A stretch of 64,000 nucleotides of DNA from Bromus sterilis (lineage: Eukaryota; Streptophyta; Magnoliopsida; Poales; Poaceae), in contig OX465595.1 in the NCBI GenBank assembly GCA_950022295.1, forward strand, positions 68,718,770 to 68,782,769. The letters are read 5' to 3'. The translations under genes and the position numbers were made by a program. The notes beneath the pieces are model-generated. The model was not told the DNA's origin. It searched no databases and saw nothing but the letters and a program-made list of their open reading frames with translations. Shown here one piece after another: positions 45,157 to 58,100 of the stretch (positions are counted from its first letter, which is position 1; each line of letters starts with the position of its first letter).

Positions 45157-45560
45157 GACTTGGTATCAGAGCAGGACTGATTGTAGGACTAGTAGCCTTG
45201 GCCGAAGTCGAGTCTAGCCTTCTATAGTTATATAGTTACTCTGGGTATATAAGGGAACAACGTAAGGCTTCTTTTTTTCTCCTTACCCCCTTCGTTCTGA
45301 GTTCTGAGTCACCCTCATCTTATTCTACGGGAAGATAGGACTAGGCTCTCCTCTGTCTGATTAGAACATCTCGTTGTTTGCTTCCTCATAGCCGTAAGAA
45401 AGTTGTGATCGGTTTGCTTGAGCGGTTATGCTTGTATGTAAGTGTTGTTTCCATGTTGTAAGAAATTGTCTTTTTCTTGCAATTACAGTCGTTATGTTGT
45501 CCGAGTCATTCCAGGTTTATCTCATAATCTGATGCATTTGCAAACTCCTTTCTGTTTCAG
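45157..45560 (+). promoter_or_regulatory. leader of internal copy 2: primer site, TATA, acceptor
   Basis: TGGTATCAGAGC at 45161; TATATAAG at 45246-45253; acceptor-like CTTTCTGTTTCAG before the ATG at 45561. About 16-20 bp around the start of the GTATGTAAGT stretch (near 45430) are missing compared with copy 1. Confidence 0.6.
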
Positions 45561-46319
45561 ATGGCAGATCTTCCCCCTTGGCAGATTGTTCGTTTGACCA
45601 GGTGCCTCGGTGTGCGTGGCCATCCCACCACGTTGATCGAGATGATGTCCTATGTGGGTTATCGGTGGTACCCTGAGTACACCATCGAGGAGCAGTTTCA
45701 AGACTTCAACCAGACGCAGTTCCACTGCATTGTCCGGATCTATCCGCACCACGTTGGAGTCACTCAGCCTATCCACTTTGGACATGGCATTGGCGTTACC
45801 GAGAACATGGCTGTGCAGGATGCTGCATACTCATGTATGACACTGCTGAGAGAGACTTCTTTCCGCTATGTCCCTGCTGCACTTCCAGGAGAAGAGGGAT
45901 ATTACATCGGACTCTACTCAGATCACTCTGCAGAGGATCCCTCACTTCAGATGACTGCTAGGTTTGCTAGTGACAGAGATCGTGATGCACGCGCTCTCCG
46001 TTTCGAGCTCCACGCCACCCGTGTTCGTCTGTATCGAGCACTGACCCTCTTGGCACCCTTTGTGAGCGTTGGATCAGTTGAGCATGATGCGATCTACCCA
46101 GTGAGGACTCAGATGCCTTCTCGAGTTGCTTGGCCCGAGATTGGAGGCATTTTTCCACCCCATGGTCCTTTGCTTCCACCCTACGCTGGACCTAGGCCCC
46201 ATCCTTGCCCAAATGGATATCAGGGTCCACAAGCCTCCGTGTTTTCCGATGGTCACCTCCAACTACCGGGATACGCGGGTAACTTTTATGAGGACTACTA
46301 TGGAGATGGAGATGAGTGA
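45561..46319 (+). CDS. accessory ORF1 of chromovirus (252 aa), internal copy 2
   Basis: Complete frame, differing from copy 1 by two residues (Ala to Thr in GHPATL, Ala to Ser in DPALQ). It is open although the gag-pol downstream has four nonsense codons. Features as described for the copy at 35553: domain-like N-terminus with the AVQDAAYSCMTLL helix, charged middle, Pro-rich and acidic tail. Confidence 0.75.
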   Translation: MADLPPWQIVRLTRCLGVRGHPTTLIEMMSYVGYRWYPEYTIEEQFQDFNQTQFHCIVRIYPHHVGVTQPIHFGHGIGVTENMAVQDAAYSCMTLLRETSFRYVPAALPGEEGYYIGLYSDHSAEDPSLQMTARFASDRDRDARALRFELHATRVRLYRALTLLAPFVSVGSVEHDAIYPVRTQMPSRVAWPEIGGIFPPHGPLLPPYAGPRPHPCPNGYQGPQASVFSDGHLQLPGYAGNFYEDYYGDGDE

Positions 46320-46649
46320 GACCGCCTGTGGTCTTACTTAGTGATGATGTAGTAGTATCATAGTATATTGTACGCAAGGGTCTAAGTTCCAGAGGCTTAG
46401 ATAAATAATGTATAGGAAGTCAGAGTGCCTCTGAAGGATGTATCATCTTCATCACGTTTGTATTAGCTTGGTGCTTGTACTAAAACGATGTATGGTTTGT
46501 ATGACAGCTTGTGAATATTTGGCTTGTATGCTCTATCACCATGTTGTCAAGATGATTACTTCCTTTGCTCTGTAATCCTTCCAGTACTTCAATACCTTGA
46601 TTAGACTCTTCAAATCAACTCTGTTTGACTTCGGTTTTTCACCTTCAGG
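46320..46649 (+). other. spacer between ORF1 and gag-pol, copy 2
   Basis: Non-coding, nearly identical to 36312-36641, with the same acceptor-like end before the gag ATG. Confidence 0.5.
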
Positions 46650-49600
46650 ATGTCTCAAGGAACCCGTGGCCAGGTTGGTCGTAACCAAGGTCGTGGGAAT
46701 GACCAGGAGGAAGGCAACCTTCCACCCCCACCCACGATGGCACAAGTTCTGATGGAGGTCGAGAGGAACCGTCGTGACTCTCACCACCTGCTGGAAGTCA
46801 TTGCACGCAACACCACTCAGCAGCGCAATGAGTTGGTGTCCTTGAACGACTTCATCCGACTTCATCCCCCGGTTTTTAGTTACTCCACTGAGCCCCTTGA
46901 CGTCGATGACTGGCTTCGCAGCATCGAGAGGAAGCTCCAAGCAGGCCGTGTTGCAACTGGTGACAAGGTCAACTATGCCACCTATCACCTCGAAGGTGCA
47001 GCTAGTTCTTGGTGGGAGAACTTTCTGAATATGCGTCCCGATGGACCACCTGCATCTTGGGAGGAATTCTTCACGTCCTTCCGCGAGCACCACATTCCCA
47101 AAGGTCTTATGGACCGCAAACGTGAGGAGTTCTGCAACCTCATCCAAGGCAGAAGGACTGTTGATGAGTTTAGTCGTGAGTTCAACCGACTGGCTCGTTA
47201 TGCTACCGAAGAAGTCTCCACCGACTCCAAGAAACAAGAGAGGTTCCGTCGCGGCCTCAACACTGGACTCCGTCGTGAGCTCAATCTTCATGACTTTTCC
47301 ACATTCCAGGTCCTTGTCAACAAGGCCATCAAAGCAGAGGACATGAACACCCCCAACGATTTCTGCAAACACCCCAGAGATGATGGTTCATCCAGTTCTA
47401 GCTCCCAGAAGCGCAAGATCTGGATCCCAAACAGCATGTTCCGCCAGAACAACCCACCGAGACCATCCTATGTGACGCCTCGTTCACCCACCCAGTTCCA
47501 CCCAGCTCCACCAAACAACCCAGCTCCACGAACAGTTTTCGGAGCCTGTTACAAGTGTGGTCAGGCAGGCCACTATTCTCGTGAGTGTCCCCAGAACCAG
47601 CTTCAGCACCAGAATGCTCCACCCCGTGCCGGAGGCAACAACAATAGCAGCAATGGTCGTGGCAAGCCACCCCAGAAGGTCTACACCGCCAAATCCGCTC
47701 CTCCCGCCACTCGTGGACGTGTGAACCAGATCGCCGCCGAAGAAACTGACGACACCACTGACGTCATTCTTGGTACGCTCCCAGTCAATTTTGTTCCTAC
47801 TTCCGTTCTTTTCGACCCAGGAGCATCTCATTCATTCATGTCGGAAAGTTATGCACTTCGTCATGAGTTACCTTTTGTTGAATTGACCATCCCAATGATT
47901 ATTCAAACTCCAGGGTCAAGATGGCAAACTAATAGAGTGAGCCATGGTAATCAGATTGCAATTGAGGGTTTAGTATTCCTTGCTTCACTCATAGCCCTCA
48001 AGTCTTCAGATATTGATGTCATCCTTGGCATGGATTGGCTATCAAAATAGAATGCCTACCTGGATTGCAAAGGCAAATCCGTGAAACTCACCCACCCTTC
48101 AAGCCAAACCGTCAGCTACACCTCACCCAGAACAAGAACCCAAGTGCATTCTTTGAATGTGCTTCCCCTTCCCGAACTTGAAGATATTCCGGTGGTTCAT
48201 GACTTCCCGGATGTCTTTCCTGAAGAGCTGCCGGGCATGCCACCCGACAGATGTGTAGAGTTTATAGTGGATCTTGCCCCAGGAACCGCACCAATTTCTA
48301 GACGCCCGTAAAAAATGGCCCCACATGAGTTAGCTGAGCTTAAAACCCAACTGGAAGCTTTGTTGGAGAAAGGCTTCATCCGCCCTAGCTCATTGCCATG
48401 GGGTTTCCCCGTTCTGTTCGTCACGAAGAAAGATGGAACAGAAAGGATGTGCGTAGACTATCGCCCGCTAAATTTAGCGACGATAAAGAACAAGTATCCA
48501 TTGCCCAGGATCAATGATCTTTATGATCAACTTGCAGGATCCTCTGTCTTCTCCAAGATGGATTTGAGATTAGGTTATCATCAAATCAAGATCCGAAACG
48601 AGGACATTCCCAAAACGGCTTTTACTACTCGTTATGGTCTTTACGAGTACACCGTCATGTCCTTTGGTTTAACCAATGCCCCCGCCACTTTCTCACGCAT
48701 GATGAATTCGATCTTCATGGAGTATTTGGACCAGTTCGTCGTGGTTTACCTTGATGACATCCTTATATACTCGAAGAACGAAGAAGAACATGCCGAACAC
48801 CTAAGGCTGGTACTGATGAAACTTAGAGAGCATCGCCTGTATGCTAAATTCTCCAAGTGTGAATTTTGGCTACCAGAAGTGACCTACTTAGGCCACGTGA
48901 TTTCTGCAAAAGGCATTGCTGTGAATCCCGAGAGAGTTCAGGCCGTCCTTGACTAGACTCCACCTGAATCGGTTAAGAAAGTTAGGAGTTTTCTTGGCCT
49001 AGCCAGCTATTGCCGTCGCTTCGTCGAGAACTTTTCTAAAGTTGCAAAGCCTCTAACTGAACTCCTCAAGAAAGATACGAAATTCCTATGGACTCCCAAG
49101 TGCGAGGAAAGCTTTCAAGAGCTAAAAAGAAGATTGACTTCTGCACCTGTACTTGCACCTCCAGACACCAAAAAGGATTTCGAGATCTATTGTGACGCAT
49201 CACGGCAAGGGTTAGGATGCATACTTCTACAAGATCGACATGTGGTAGCTTATGCTTCACGCCAGTTGCGGCCACATGAAGAGAACTATCCTACCCATGA
49301 CCTTGAACTCGCTGCCGTAGTTCATGCCCTAACAATTTGGCGACATTACCTCCTTGGTAACCGTTGCGAGATTTATTCCGACCACCAAAGCCTCAAATAT
49401 ATTTTCACCCAGCCAGATCTTAATCTCAGGCAAAGACGCTGGATTGAGTTGATAAAAGATTATGACGTAGTAATTTCTTACACCCCAGGCAAAGCCAATG
49501 TCATGGCTGATGCACTAAGTCGTAAGTCGTATTGTAAAAACCTCATGTTACAACAGTATTAACCACTTCTTCATGAGGACTTTCGCAAGCTCAATCTTGA

Positions 49601-51140
49601 GATTGTTCCTCATGGCTATCTTTCTTCCTTGGTGGTGAAACAAACTCTTGAGGATCAAATCATAGTTGCCCAAAGGCGTGCACGAGGTGTTCGCCGGATC
49701 AAGGAGAACATTGCTAGCGGAGTTGCTAAATGTTTCTCCACAGATAGCAAAGGAACGGTATTCTTTGAAAATCGTTTGGTAGTACCTAAGAATAAGGAAC
49801 TAAGGCAACTCATCCTCAAAGAAGCCCATGATACACCCCTCTCAATTCATCCCGGTAGCACAAAAATGTACCGAGATCTACGCCAGAGATTTTGGTGGAC
49901 TAGGATGAAGAGAGACATTGCTCAATTTGTTGCCGAATGTGATGTTTGTCGTCGCATTAAGGCAGAACATCAAAGACCTGTTGGTACACTGCAACCTTTG
50001 TCTATTCCCGAGTGGAAATGGGACAAAGTCGGTATGGACTTCATCACCGGTTTTCCAAGAACCCAGAAAGGAAACAATGCCATCTTCGTTGTCATAGATA
50101 GGCTTTCCAAAGTTGCTCACTTCCTTCCGGTTCGCGAGTCTATAACTGCTAGCCAGTTAGCGGACTTGTACATCTCTAGAATTGTATCCCTTCATGGTGT
50201 TCCTTTGGAAATCAATTCTGATCGTGGTAGCCTTTTTACCTCTAGATTTTGGGGAAGCTTTCAGAATGCTATGGGAACTCATCTCTCCTTTAGTACAGCT
50301 TTCCATCATCAGTCTAACGGTCAAGTCGAAAGGGTTAACCAAATTCTTGAAGACATGCTCAGAGCTTGTGTTATCTCATTCGGAAAGAATTGGGAGAAGT
50401 CTCTTCCATTTGCCGAATTTGCTTATAACAATAGTTTTCAATCTAGTCTGAACATGGCTCCTTTTGAACTCCTTTATGGACGACGATGTCGAACACCACT
50501 AAACAGGTCAGAAACCGGTGAAAGACAATTCTTTGGACCGGATATGATCAAGGAAGCAGAAGAGCAAGTTCGCATTGTTCGTGATCAATTGAAAGCAGCC
50601 CAGTCTCGTCAGAAAAGCTACTATGATCTTCATCATAGGCAAGAGAGCTACAATCTGGATGAGAAGGCTTTCCTTCGGGTTACTCCTCTGAAGGGAACCC
50701 AACGTTTCGGTATCAAAGGCAAATTGGCCCCACATTACATCGGACCTTTCCGCATTATTTCTAAACGTGGAGAAGTTTCCTACCAACTTGAACTATATCC
50801 GCACCTCTCCCGAGTACATGATGTATTCCATGTGTCCCAACTCAGGCGTTGCTTCAAGCACCCCATCCGCGAAGTCGACCATGAAACGCTTGATCTCCAA
50901 GATGACCTTTCTTATCGAGAATACCACGTTCGTATTCTTGATTCCGCAGAGCGTGTCACTCGTCGTCAGAAGATTAGGTTTCTGAAAGTGCAATGGTCAC
51001 ACCACTCTAAAAGAGAAGCTACGTGGGAAAAAGAAGACCGTCTCAGTGCCGAGTACCCCACCTTCCTCTCGCAGACTTCTGAATCTCGGGACGAGATTCT
51101 GTTGAGTGGGGGCGAGTTGTCAGAACCCTCTGTTAGGTAA
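46650..51140 (+). pseudogene. gag-pol of chromovirus, internal copy 2 (four nonsense codons)
   Basis: Same domain order and length as copy 1 and no frameshift, but stops at 48048-48050 (TAG for CAG, in protease), 48309-48311 (TAA for TAC, before RT), 48954-48956 (TAG for TGG, after RT) and 49560-49562 (TAA for CAA, before integrase). At positions where copy 1 is odd this copy keeps the common residue (CVDYR, YTPGKA, HPGS, MAPFELLYG). The segment 49629-51140 still encodes an unbroken integrase with chromodomain-like end. Confidence 0.9.
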
Positions 51141-54100
51141 TGTGCTAGGATCAAGTAACCTTGCATCATGTCAAATTTTCAAAGGAAATCAACTTCAAAA
51201 TCCAAATGGGAGAAGGAACACCCCCCAGATGAATTAATTCAAAAGGCCAGATAAAAATCTTCTCCAAAAATTCATGTTAGATTTTTGAAAAGTCTTATAA
51301 ATGAGTGTGATCACATATCAAGTGATGTGGGACCCATCCCATGCTCATAGATTTTTCAAATAATCAAACAGTGCCTTGGAATTATTGAAATACCCCTATT
51401 TTATTTAAAATTCAAATCTTTTGAATTTTAAAAATGTTGAAAGTTTATGAGTGGCTAGTCTATATTATTATGAGGCCACATAAAAGTTTTCAGCATTTAA
51501 TAAAATGTTTAGCTATTTATTTTAGCTAAACAGAACAAATGTCAGAAAAGAAAATTAGAAAAGAAGTCAGAAATCCTTACCTGGCGCCCAGGCGAAGTCA
51601 GCCCACCCCAGCCCAGCCGACCCACAGGGGCAGGGGCGTCTTCTTCCCCCTCCCGCGCCTCCAAGCTGCTCGGTGGAATGCCATCGAGCTAGCCGGGGAC
51701 GACACGTCGCCGTCGAGGAGCTTCCAGGCCTCCCCGTGGCTTCTTCTCGCACCTGGATACTCCCCGCAGCCTCCGCAGTCCATTCCCCCCCTCCACGAGC
51801 TCCCTCCCCTCCTCTCTCGCCCGTTTCGTCGTCGCCCGAGAAGAACGCCGGAGCGCCGTCGAGCCCCCGCGTGGCCACCGTGCCCTAGAGCTCAAGCCAG
51901 CAAGTCCACCGTGCTCCTCGTCGTCGTCTTCATCGACCTGCGAAGGGAATCAAAGCAGGACGCCTCCGCGAGCTCGCTAGCTTCGTCGTCTTCATCGCCG
52001 GCCGCCGTGGATCGACTTCAAATTCCGGCAGCTCCAGCGCCTCCCCGAGCAAGCCACCACTCCAGATAGATTCAGGGTGAGCTCACGGCCGGAACCCCTC
52101 ACTTCTCCCCCTCGTTTGCTTCCTCTAGCCGGATCCGCCATGGACGCAGGAGCTCGTCGCCGCCATGGTCGTCGTCCTCCTCGCTCCAGTGCTCGTCGTG
52201 AACCCCCAGTGCACGCGTTTGACTCCTGCACGTGCTAGCGTTCGAACGAGCCCCGAATCAACTCTAACCGTGCACCACAACGTCATCTACGACCTCGCCG
52301 GTTCTCTGTTTCCGCCGGAGTCGTCGCCGTCGTCGCTCCCGACCTCCCCGTGACCCCCTGTTACTTCCAGACGACGCGGAAGACCTCCAGGAGCAAGCCG
52401 GTGCCCTCCGTTTCCCCTCCCGTGGCCCCTAGGCCATTCCGGCGAGTGCGCCGCCATGGCCAGTCCACCGGCGTCAAGCCGCCGGTGGGTTAGCCCTTAA
52501 GCACTCGGCTAATGACCCCCTGGGTCACTGACTAGTGGGCCCAGTGGCTTAATTAAGCCACTGGATTAATTTAACCCACGGGTTAAATTAACCCAGTCAC
52601 TGACACCCTGGACCCACATGTCAGCTGACGCAATAAATCATTTTATGAATTTCCAGAAAATCAAAATGAATTAAAAGAATTCCAGAAATTCCAGAAAATA
52701 CCCCAAACTTTGGAAATTCATAGAAAATTCATATTAACTCCAAATTGGACAAATAATAATATATGAAAAATGATCAGGAGAAAATTATCTTTCCAAATAT
52801 GCAACTTTCAACTCTGTTTGGGTTGAATTTAAAATGTGATCAGTAGCATTTGCTATTTGATTTAATTGGAATTAAATAAATTCAAATCAAGTATTTTTGC
52901 AACTTGAACCATGGCAACATGCTACATTTAAATCACACATCAGAGGCATATCATACACATTTGAAGATGATTCAAAATGATCAAACCATATCACATACAA
53001 CTTGGTTAATGTTGAATTCAAATGTGGAGTTTGAATTTGCATTTCAAATGCAATATACTCCATTTAAATGGAATGCTCAACACATCAGTACCACGAACAT
53101 CACCCTTTCAATTTTATTCATGTGATTGTGCATTGTACATTATGTTGATCCTATGATTGTCATGTTGCTGATAGACGTGGAGCCGGAACCCGAGGTCACC
53201 CCCTACGTTGAAGACCCCGAACCCGAACCTCGTCAGCAAGGCAAGCAAACCCCCATTGATCACGTCGATAAAATCCCACTTCCCTCTCATGTATCGCTTA
53301 TGCATTGTTTAGGATGATCACCATGTTACGATTCTACCGCATAGATGAACCCATTCCTTTGCATGACCTATCATTTTGTCACAGTAGTAAGCAAACCACA
53401 ATCCTAGCAAATGTAGGAGTTGTTTGATATCATGTGGCCCCTGCAATGTTAATGCTTATTGCATGCTTAGTATGATACCATGTTGTTACTGTGATGTGAG
53501 TCGGGATGGGAATGATCATGTTGATGTTGGTAGAAAAGTGTTGGTGAATCGACCCTAATACAAGGTGAACGATGAGAGGCTGTGTAGGAGTACACGGTGG
53601 GTTGTCTCGTTGAACACCGCCCTAGTACGAGTTCTTGTGTGGTGATCCAAGATGAAGAGTACAACCACACATTGGGCTCACTGACCCCTCTCAACTTACT
53701 AACTCATCCCTTTCGATGTCCAGATGTCGCAATAGTTCGGAGTTCTGGTAGGTCTGTGGCCTGGATGCTAAGTGAGAGAACGGCTCATCCGAGACCGGCT
53801 TATGCACCACGCACACATCACTTGGGTCCACTTCGGTAAACCGGCCGGGTTCACGATTGTGGTAACCAACCCAAGTAGGCGGCTTTCTCGGACTAGATCG
53901 GCTATGAGGTAACAGTTGTGGTGAGCATCCTCGCTGGCACCCCTTGAATGGTGTCGAGATCAAAGGCGGTAAATGATGGTCATGTGTGTGTAGCGGTACA
54001 CCCTTGCAAGGTTAACAAAACTATTCGAATAGCCGCGTCCGCGGTTAAGGACTGCTTGGAAAACTTAGCTTGATTATTAGACAACTTGAACCGGATACTT

Positions 54101-55163
54101 CTAAAACACACCAAGATAAGTGTGAGTGCTATGGCGTGCTTCCTCGTGGGGAAGTCGATGAAGGCACCATAGTGGTGTATTGGTTGGAGAAAGTAGTGGA
54201 CTCGTGTACGCTTCTTACCTCAAAGTCTGGTACTCGTAGTTCAGGATTAGCCAAGTCAAAGCTGGCACTTCTGCAAGTGAACCCCACCTCCCTTTACCTT
54301 GATACATGTGCATGAGTAGTATAGCTCCTATGTAAGTCTTGCTGAGTACGACTTTGTACCCACGTTTGCTTAATCTATGTTTTAGATGATGCCACTGACC
54401 CCGAAGGTGGCTTCTTCATCGAGCTGGACGACTGAAGACCAACTAGTCTAGTCCCAGTCAGACGACTGGTTCCCTCGTGGAGGGCTTTGTGTTTAAATAA
54501 GGCTTCTTAAGCCATTTGTTAAACTTGTCTGTACTCAGACATAATTTGCTTCCGCTTGTAATGTAATGTTGGATCACATGTATGTGATCTCTGTGTGCAC
54601 TCTATAAGAGTTATCAATAAAATTGTACACTTTGTAGAGAATTGCAATGGTACCTGCTGTTCATACAAGGCATGTGTGCTGCGTTTATGTTGATAACATG
54701 CATGTCTTTGTATGGGTTTTCGAGACCTTAGTTGTGTTCTGGCTGGCGGTCTTTCATACACCAAGTGGCCCTTAGATGTGCGCAGCTTGGGGCATCGCGA
54801 TGCGATTGCTCGAGACTCCGTCTCGTGCACACTTTGTGGTATGATCGAGCCCGCCCTAGACCCCGACTAAGTCATCGGGCTGGAGTAAGTCTATGTAAGA
54901 GTTTTGAGATAGTCGGTAGTATGGTTGAGGCGACTTGTCTTTGAATATGGGAGTTCACCACCCATATCATTTGACTTGTGTGCGGACGATGAGGACCCAT
55001 CTCAGTTGATCATCCGGCCTGGATGGGATGCCCCTCACGTACGATGCTTTTCGAGAATGTTCAGTGCTTGGCCTTGTCTGCTTAGACAAGTGGGTGTGGT
55101 TCTCGGCTCTCCATATGACTATGTCTTAACTGTACTTGCATACGCTAACCCCGGGTCCCGACA
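51118..55163 (+). repeat. LTR D (right LTR of tandem element)
   Basis: TGTCAGAACCC to TCCCGACA, 4046 bp, followed by the duplicated ATATG. Shares with C the sites at which B differs (for example the block missing in B at 32453). AATAAA at 54616. Confidence 0.9.
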
Positions 55164-58100
55164 ATATGCGTCCCGTTGGACCACCTACATCTTGGGAGGA
55201 ATTATGCACGTCCTTCCGTGAGCACCACATTCCCAAGGGTCTTATGGACCGCAAGCGTGAGGAGTTCTGCAACCTCACTCAAGGCAGAAGGACCGTTGAC
55301 GAGTTTAGTCGTGAGTTCAACCGACTTGCTCGTTATGCAACCGAAGAAGTCTCCACCGACGCAAAGAAGCAAGAGAGGTTCCGTCGTGGCCTCAACTCTG
55401 GACTTCGTCGTGAGCTCAACCTGCATGACTTTGCCACATTCCAGGTCCTTGTCAACAAGACCATCAAGGCCGATGACATGAACACTCCCAACGACTTTCG
55501 CAAACACCCTAGAGATGACAGTTCATCCAGTTCCGGCTCCCAGAAGCGCAAGATCTGGATCCCAAACAGTATGTTCCGCTAGAACAACCCACCGAGGCCA
55601 TCCTATGTGGCGCCTCGTCCACCAACCCAGTTCCACCCAGCTCCACCAAACAACCCAGCTCCACGCACTGTTTTTGGAGCCTGCTACAAGTGTGGTCAGG
55701 CAGGCCACTACTCTCGTGAGTGTCCCCAGAACCAGATCCAGAACCAGAATGCTCCACCCCATGCCGGAGGCAACAACAACAATGGTCGTGGCAAGCCACC
55801 CCAGAAGGTCTACACCGCCAAACCCGCTCCTCCCGCCACTCGTGGACGTGTGAACCAGATTGCCGCCGAAGAGACTGACGACACCACTGACGTCATTCTT
55901 GGTACGCTCCCAGTCAATTATGTTCCTACTTCCGTTCTTTTCGACCCAGGAGCATCTCATTCATTCATGTCAGAAAGTTATGCACTTCGTCATGAGTTAT
56001 CTTTTGTTGAATTGTCCACTCCAATGATTATTCAAACTCCAGGGTCAAGATGGCAAACTAATAGAGTAAGCCATGGTAATCAGATTGCGATTGAGGGTTT
56101 AGTATTCCTTGCTTCACTCATAGCCCTCAAGTCTTCAGATATTGATGTCATCCTTGGCATGGATAGGCTATCAAGAAAGAATGCCTACCTGGATTGCAAA
56201 GGCAAATCCGTGAAGCTCACCCACCCTTCAGGAAAAATAGTCATCTATACCTCACCCAGAACAAGAACCCAAGTGCATTCCTTGAATGTACTTCCCCTTC
56301 CCGAACTTGAAGATATTCCGGTGGTTCGTGACTTCCCGGATGTCTTTTCTGAAGAGCTGCCGGGCATGCCACCCGACAGATGTGTAGAGTTTATAGTGGA
56401 TCTTGCCCCAGGAACCGCACCAATTTCTAGACGCCCATACAAAATGGCCCCACGTGAGTTAGCTGAGCTTAAAACCCATCTGGAAGCTTTGTTGGAGAAA
56501 GGCTTCATCCGCCCTAGCTCATCGCCATGGGGTTGCCCCGTTCTGTTCGTAACGAAGAAAGATGGAACATAAAGGATGTGCGCAGACTATCGCCCGCTAA
56601 AGTTAGCGACAATAAAGAACAAGTACCCATTGCCCAGGATCAATGATCTTTATGATCAACTTGCAGGATCCTCTGTCTTCTCCAAGATGGATTTGAGATT
56701 AGGTTATCATCAAATCAAAATCCGAAACGAGGACATTCCCAAAACGGCTTTTACTACTCGTTATGGTCTTTACGAGTACACCGTCATGTCCTTTGGTTTA
56801 ACCAATGCCCCGCCACTTTCTCACGCATGATGAATTCGATCTTCAAGGAGTACTTAGATAAATTTGTTGTGGTTTATCTCGATGACCTTCTCATCTACTC
56901 GAAGAACGAAGAAGAACATGCCGAACACCTAAGGCTGGTATTGATGAAACTTAGAGAGCATCGCCTGTATGCTAAATTCTCCAAGTGTGAATTCTGGCTA
57001 CCAGAAGTGACGTACTTAGGCCAGGTGATTTATGCAAAAGGCATTGGTGTGAATCCCAAGAGAGTTCAGGCCGTCCTTGACTAGACTCCACCTGAATCGG
57101 TTAAGCAAGTTAGGAGTTTTCTTGGCCTAGCCAGCTATTGCCGTCGCTTCATCGAGAACTTTTCTAAAGTTGCAAAGCCTCTAACTGAACTCCTCAAGAA
57201 AGATAAGAAATTCTTATGGACTCCCAAGTGCGAGGAAAGCTTTCAAGAGCTAAAAAGAAGATTGACTTCTGCACCCGTACTTGCACCTCCAGACACCAAA
57301 AAGGATTTTGAAATCTATTGTGACGCATCACGGCAAGGGTTAGGATGCATACTTCTGCAAGATCGACATGTGGTAGCTTATGCTTCAAGCCAGTTGCGGA
57401 CACATGAAGAGAACTATCCTACCCATGACCTTGAACTCGCTGCCGTAGTTCATGCCCTAACAACTTGGCGACATTACCTCCTTGGTAATCATTGTGAGAT
57501 TTATTCCGACCACCAAAGCCTCAAATATATTTTCACCCAGCCAGATCTTAATCTCAGGCAAAGACGCTGGATTGAGTTGATAAAGGATTACGACGTAGGA
57601 ATTTCATACACCCCAGGCAAAGCCAATGTCATGGCTGATGCACTAAGTCGTAAGTCGTATTGTAACAACCTCATGTTACAATAGTATCAACCACTTCTTC
57701 ATGAGGAATTTCGCAAGCTCAACCTTGAGATTGTTCCTCATGGCTATCTTTCTACCTTGGTGGCGAAACCAACTCTTGAGGATCAAATCATAGTTGCCCA
57801 AAGGCATGCACGAGGTGTTCGCCGGATCAAGGAGAACATTGCTAGCGGAGTTGCTAAATGTTTCTCCACAGATAGCAAAGGAACGGTATTCTTTGGAAAT
57901 CGTTTGGTAGTACCTAAGAATAGGGAACTAAGGCAACTCTTCCTCAAGGAAGCCCATGACACACCCCTCTCGATTCATCCCGGTAGCACAAAAATGTACC
58001 GAGATCTACGCGAGAGATTTTGGTGGACTAAGATGAAGAGAGACATTGCTCAATTTGTTGCCGAATGTGATGTTTGTCGTCGCATTAAGGCAGAACATCA

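Larger units (their letters stand above)
31103..55163 (+). mobile_element. tandem chromovirus element 2: three LTRs, two internal regions
   Basis: LTR B 31103-35132, internal 35133-41109, LTR C 41110-45156, internal 45157-51117, LTR D 51118-55163. A single ATATG duplication flanks the whole 24,061 bp, and nothing separates the middle LTR from either neighbour. The internal regions are nearly identical. The first has an open gag-pol and the second four nonsense codons. Unequal recombination through LTRs, or insertion of a dimeric DNA, would give this structure. Confidence 0.9.
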
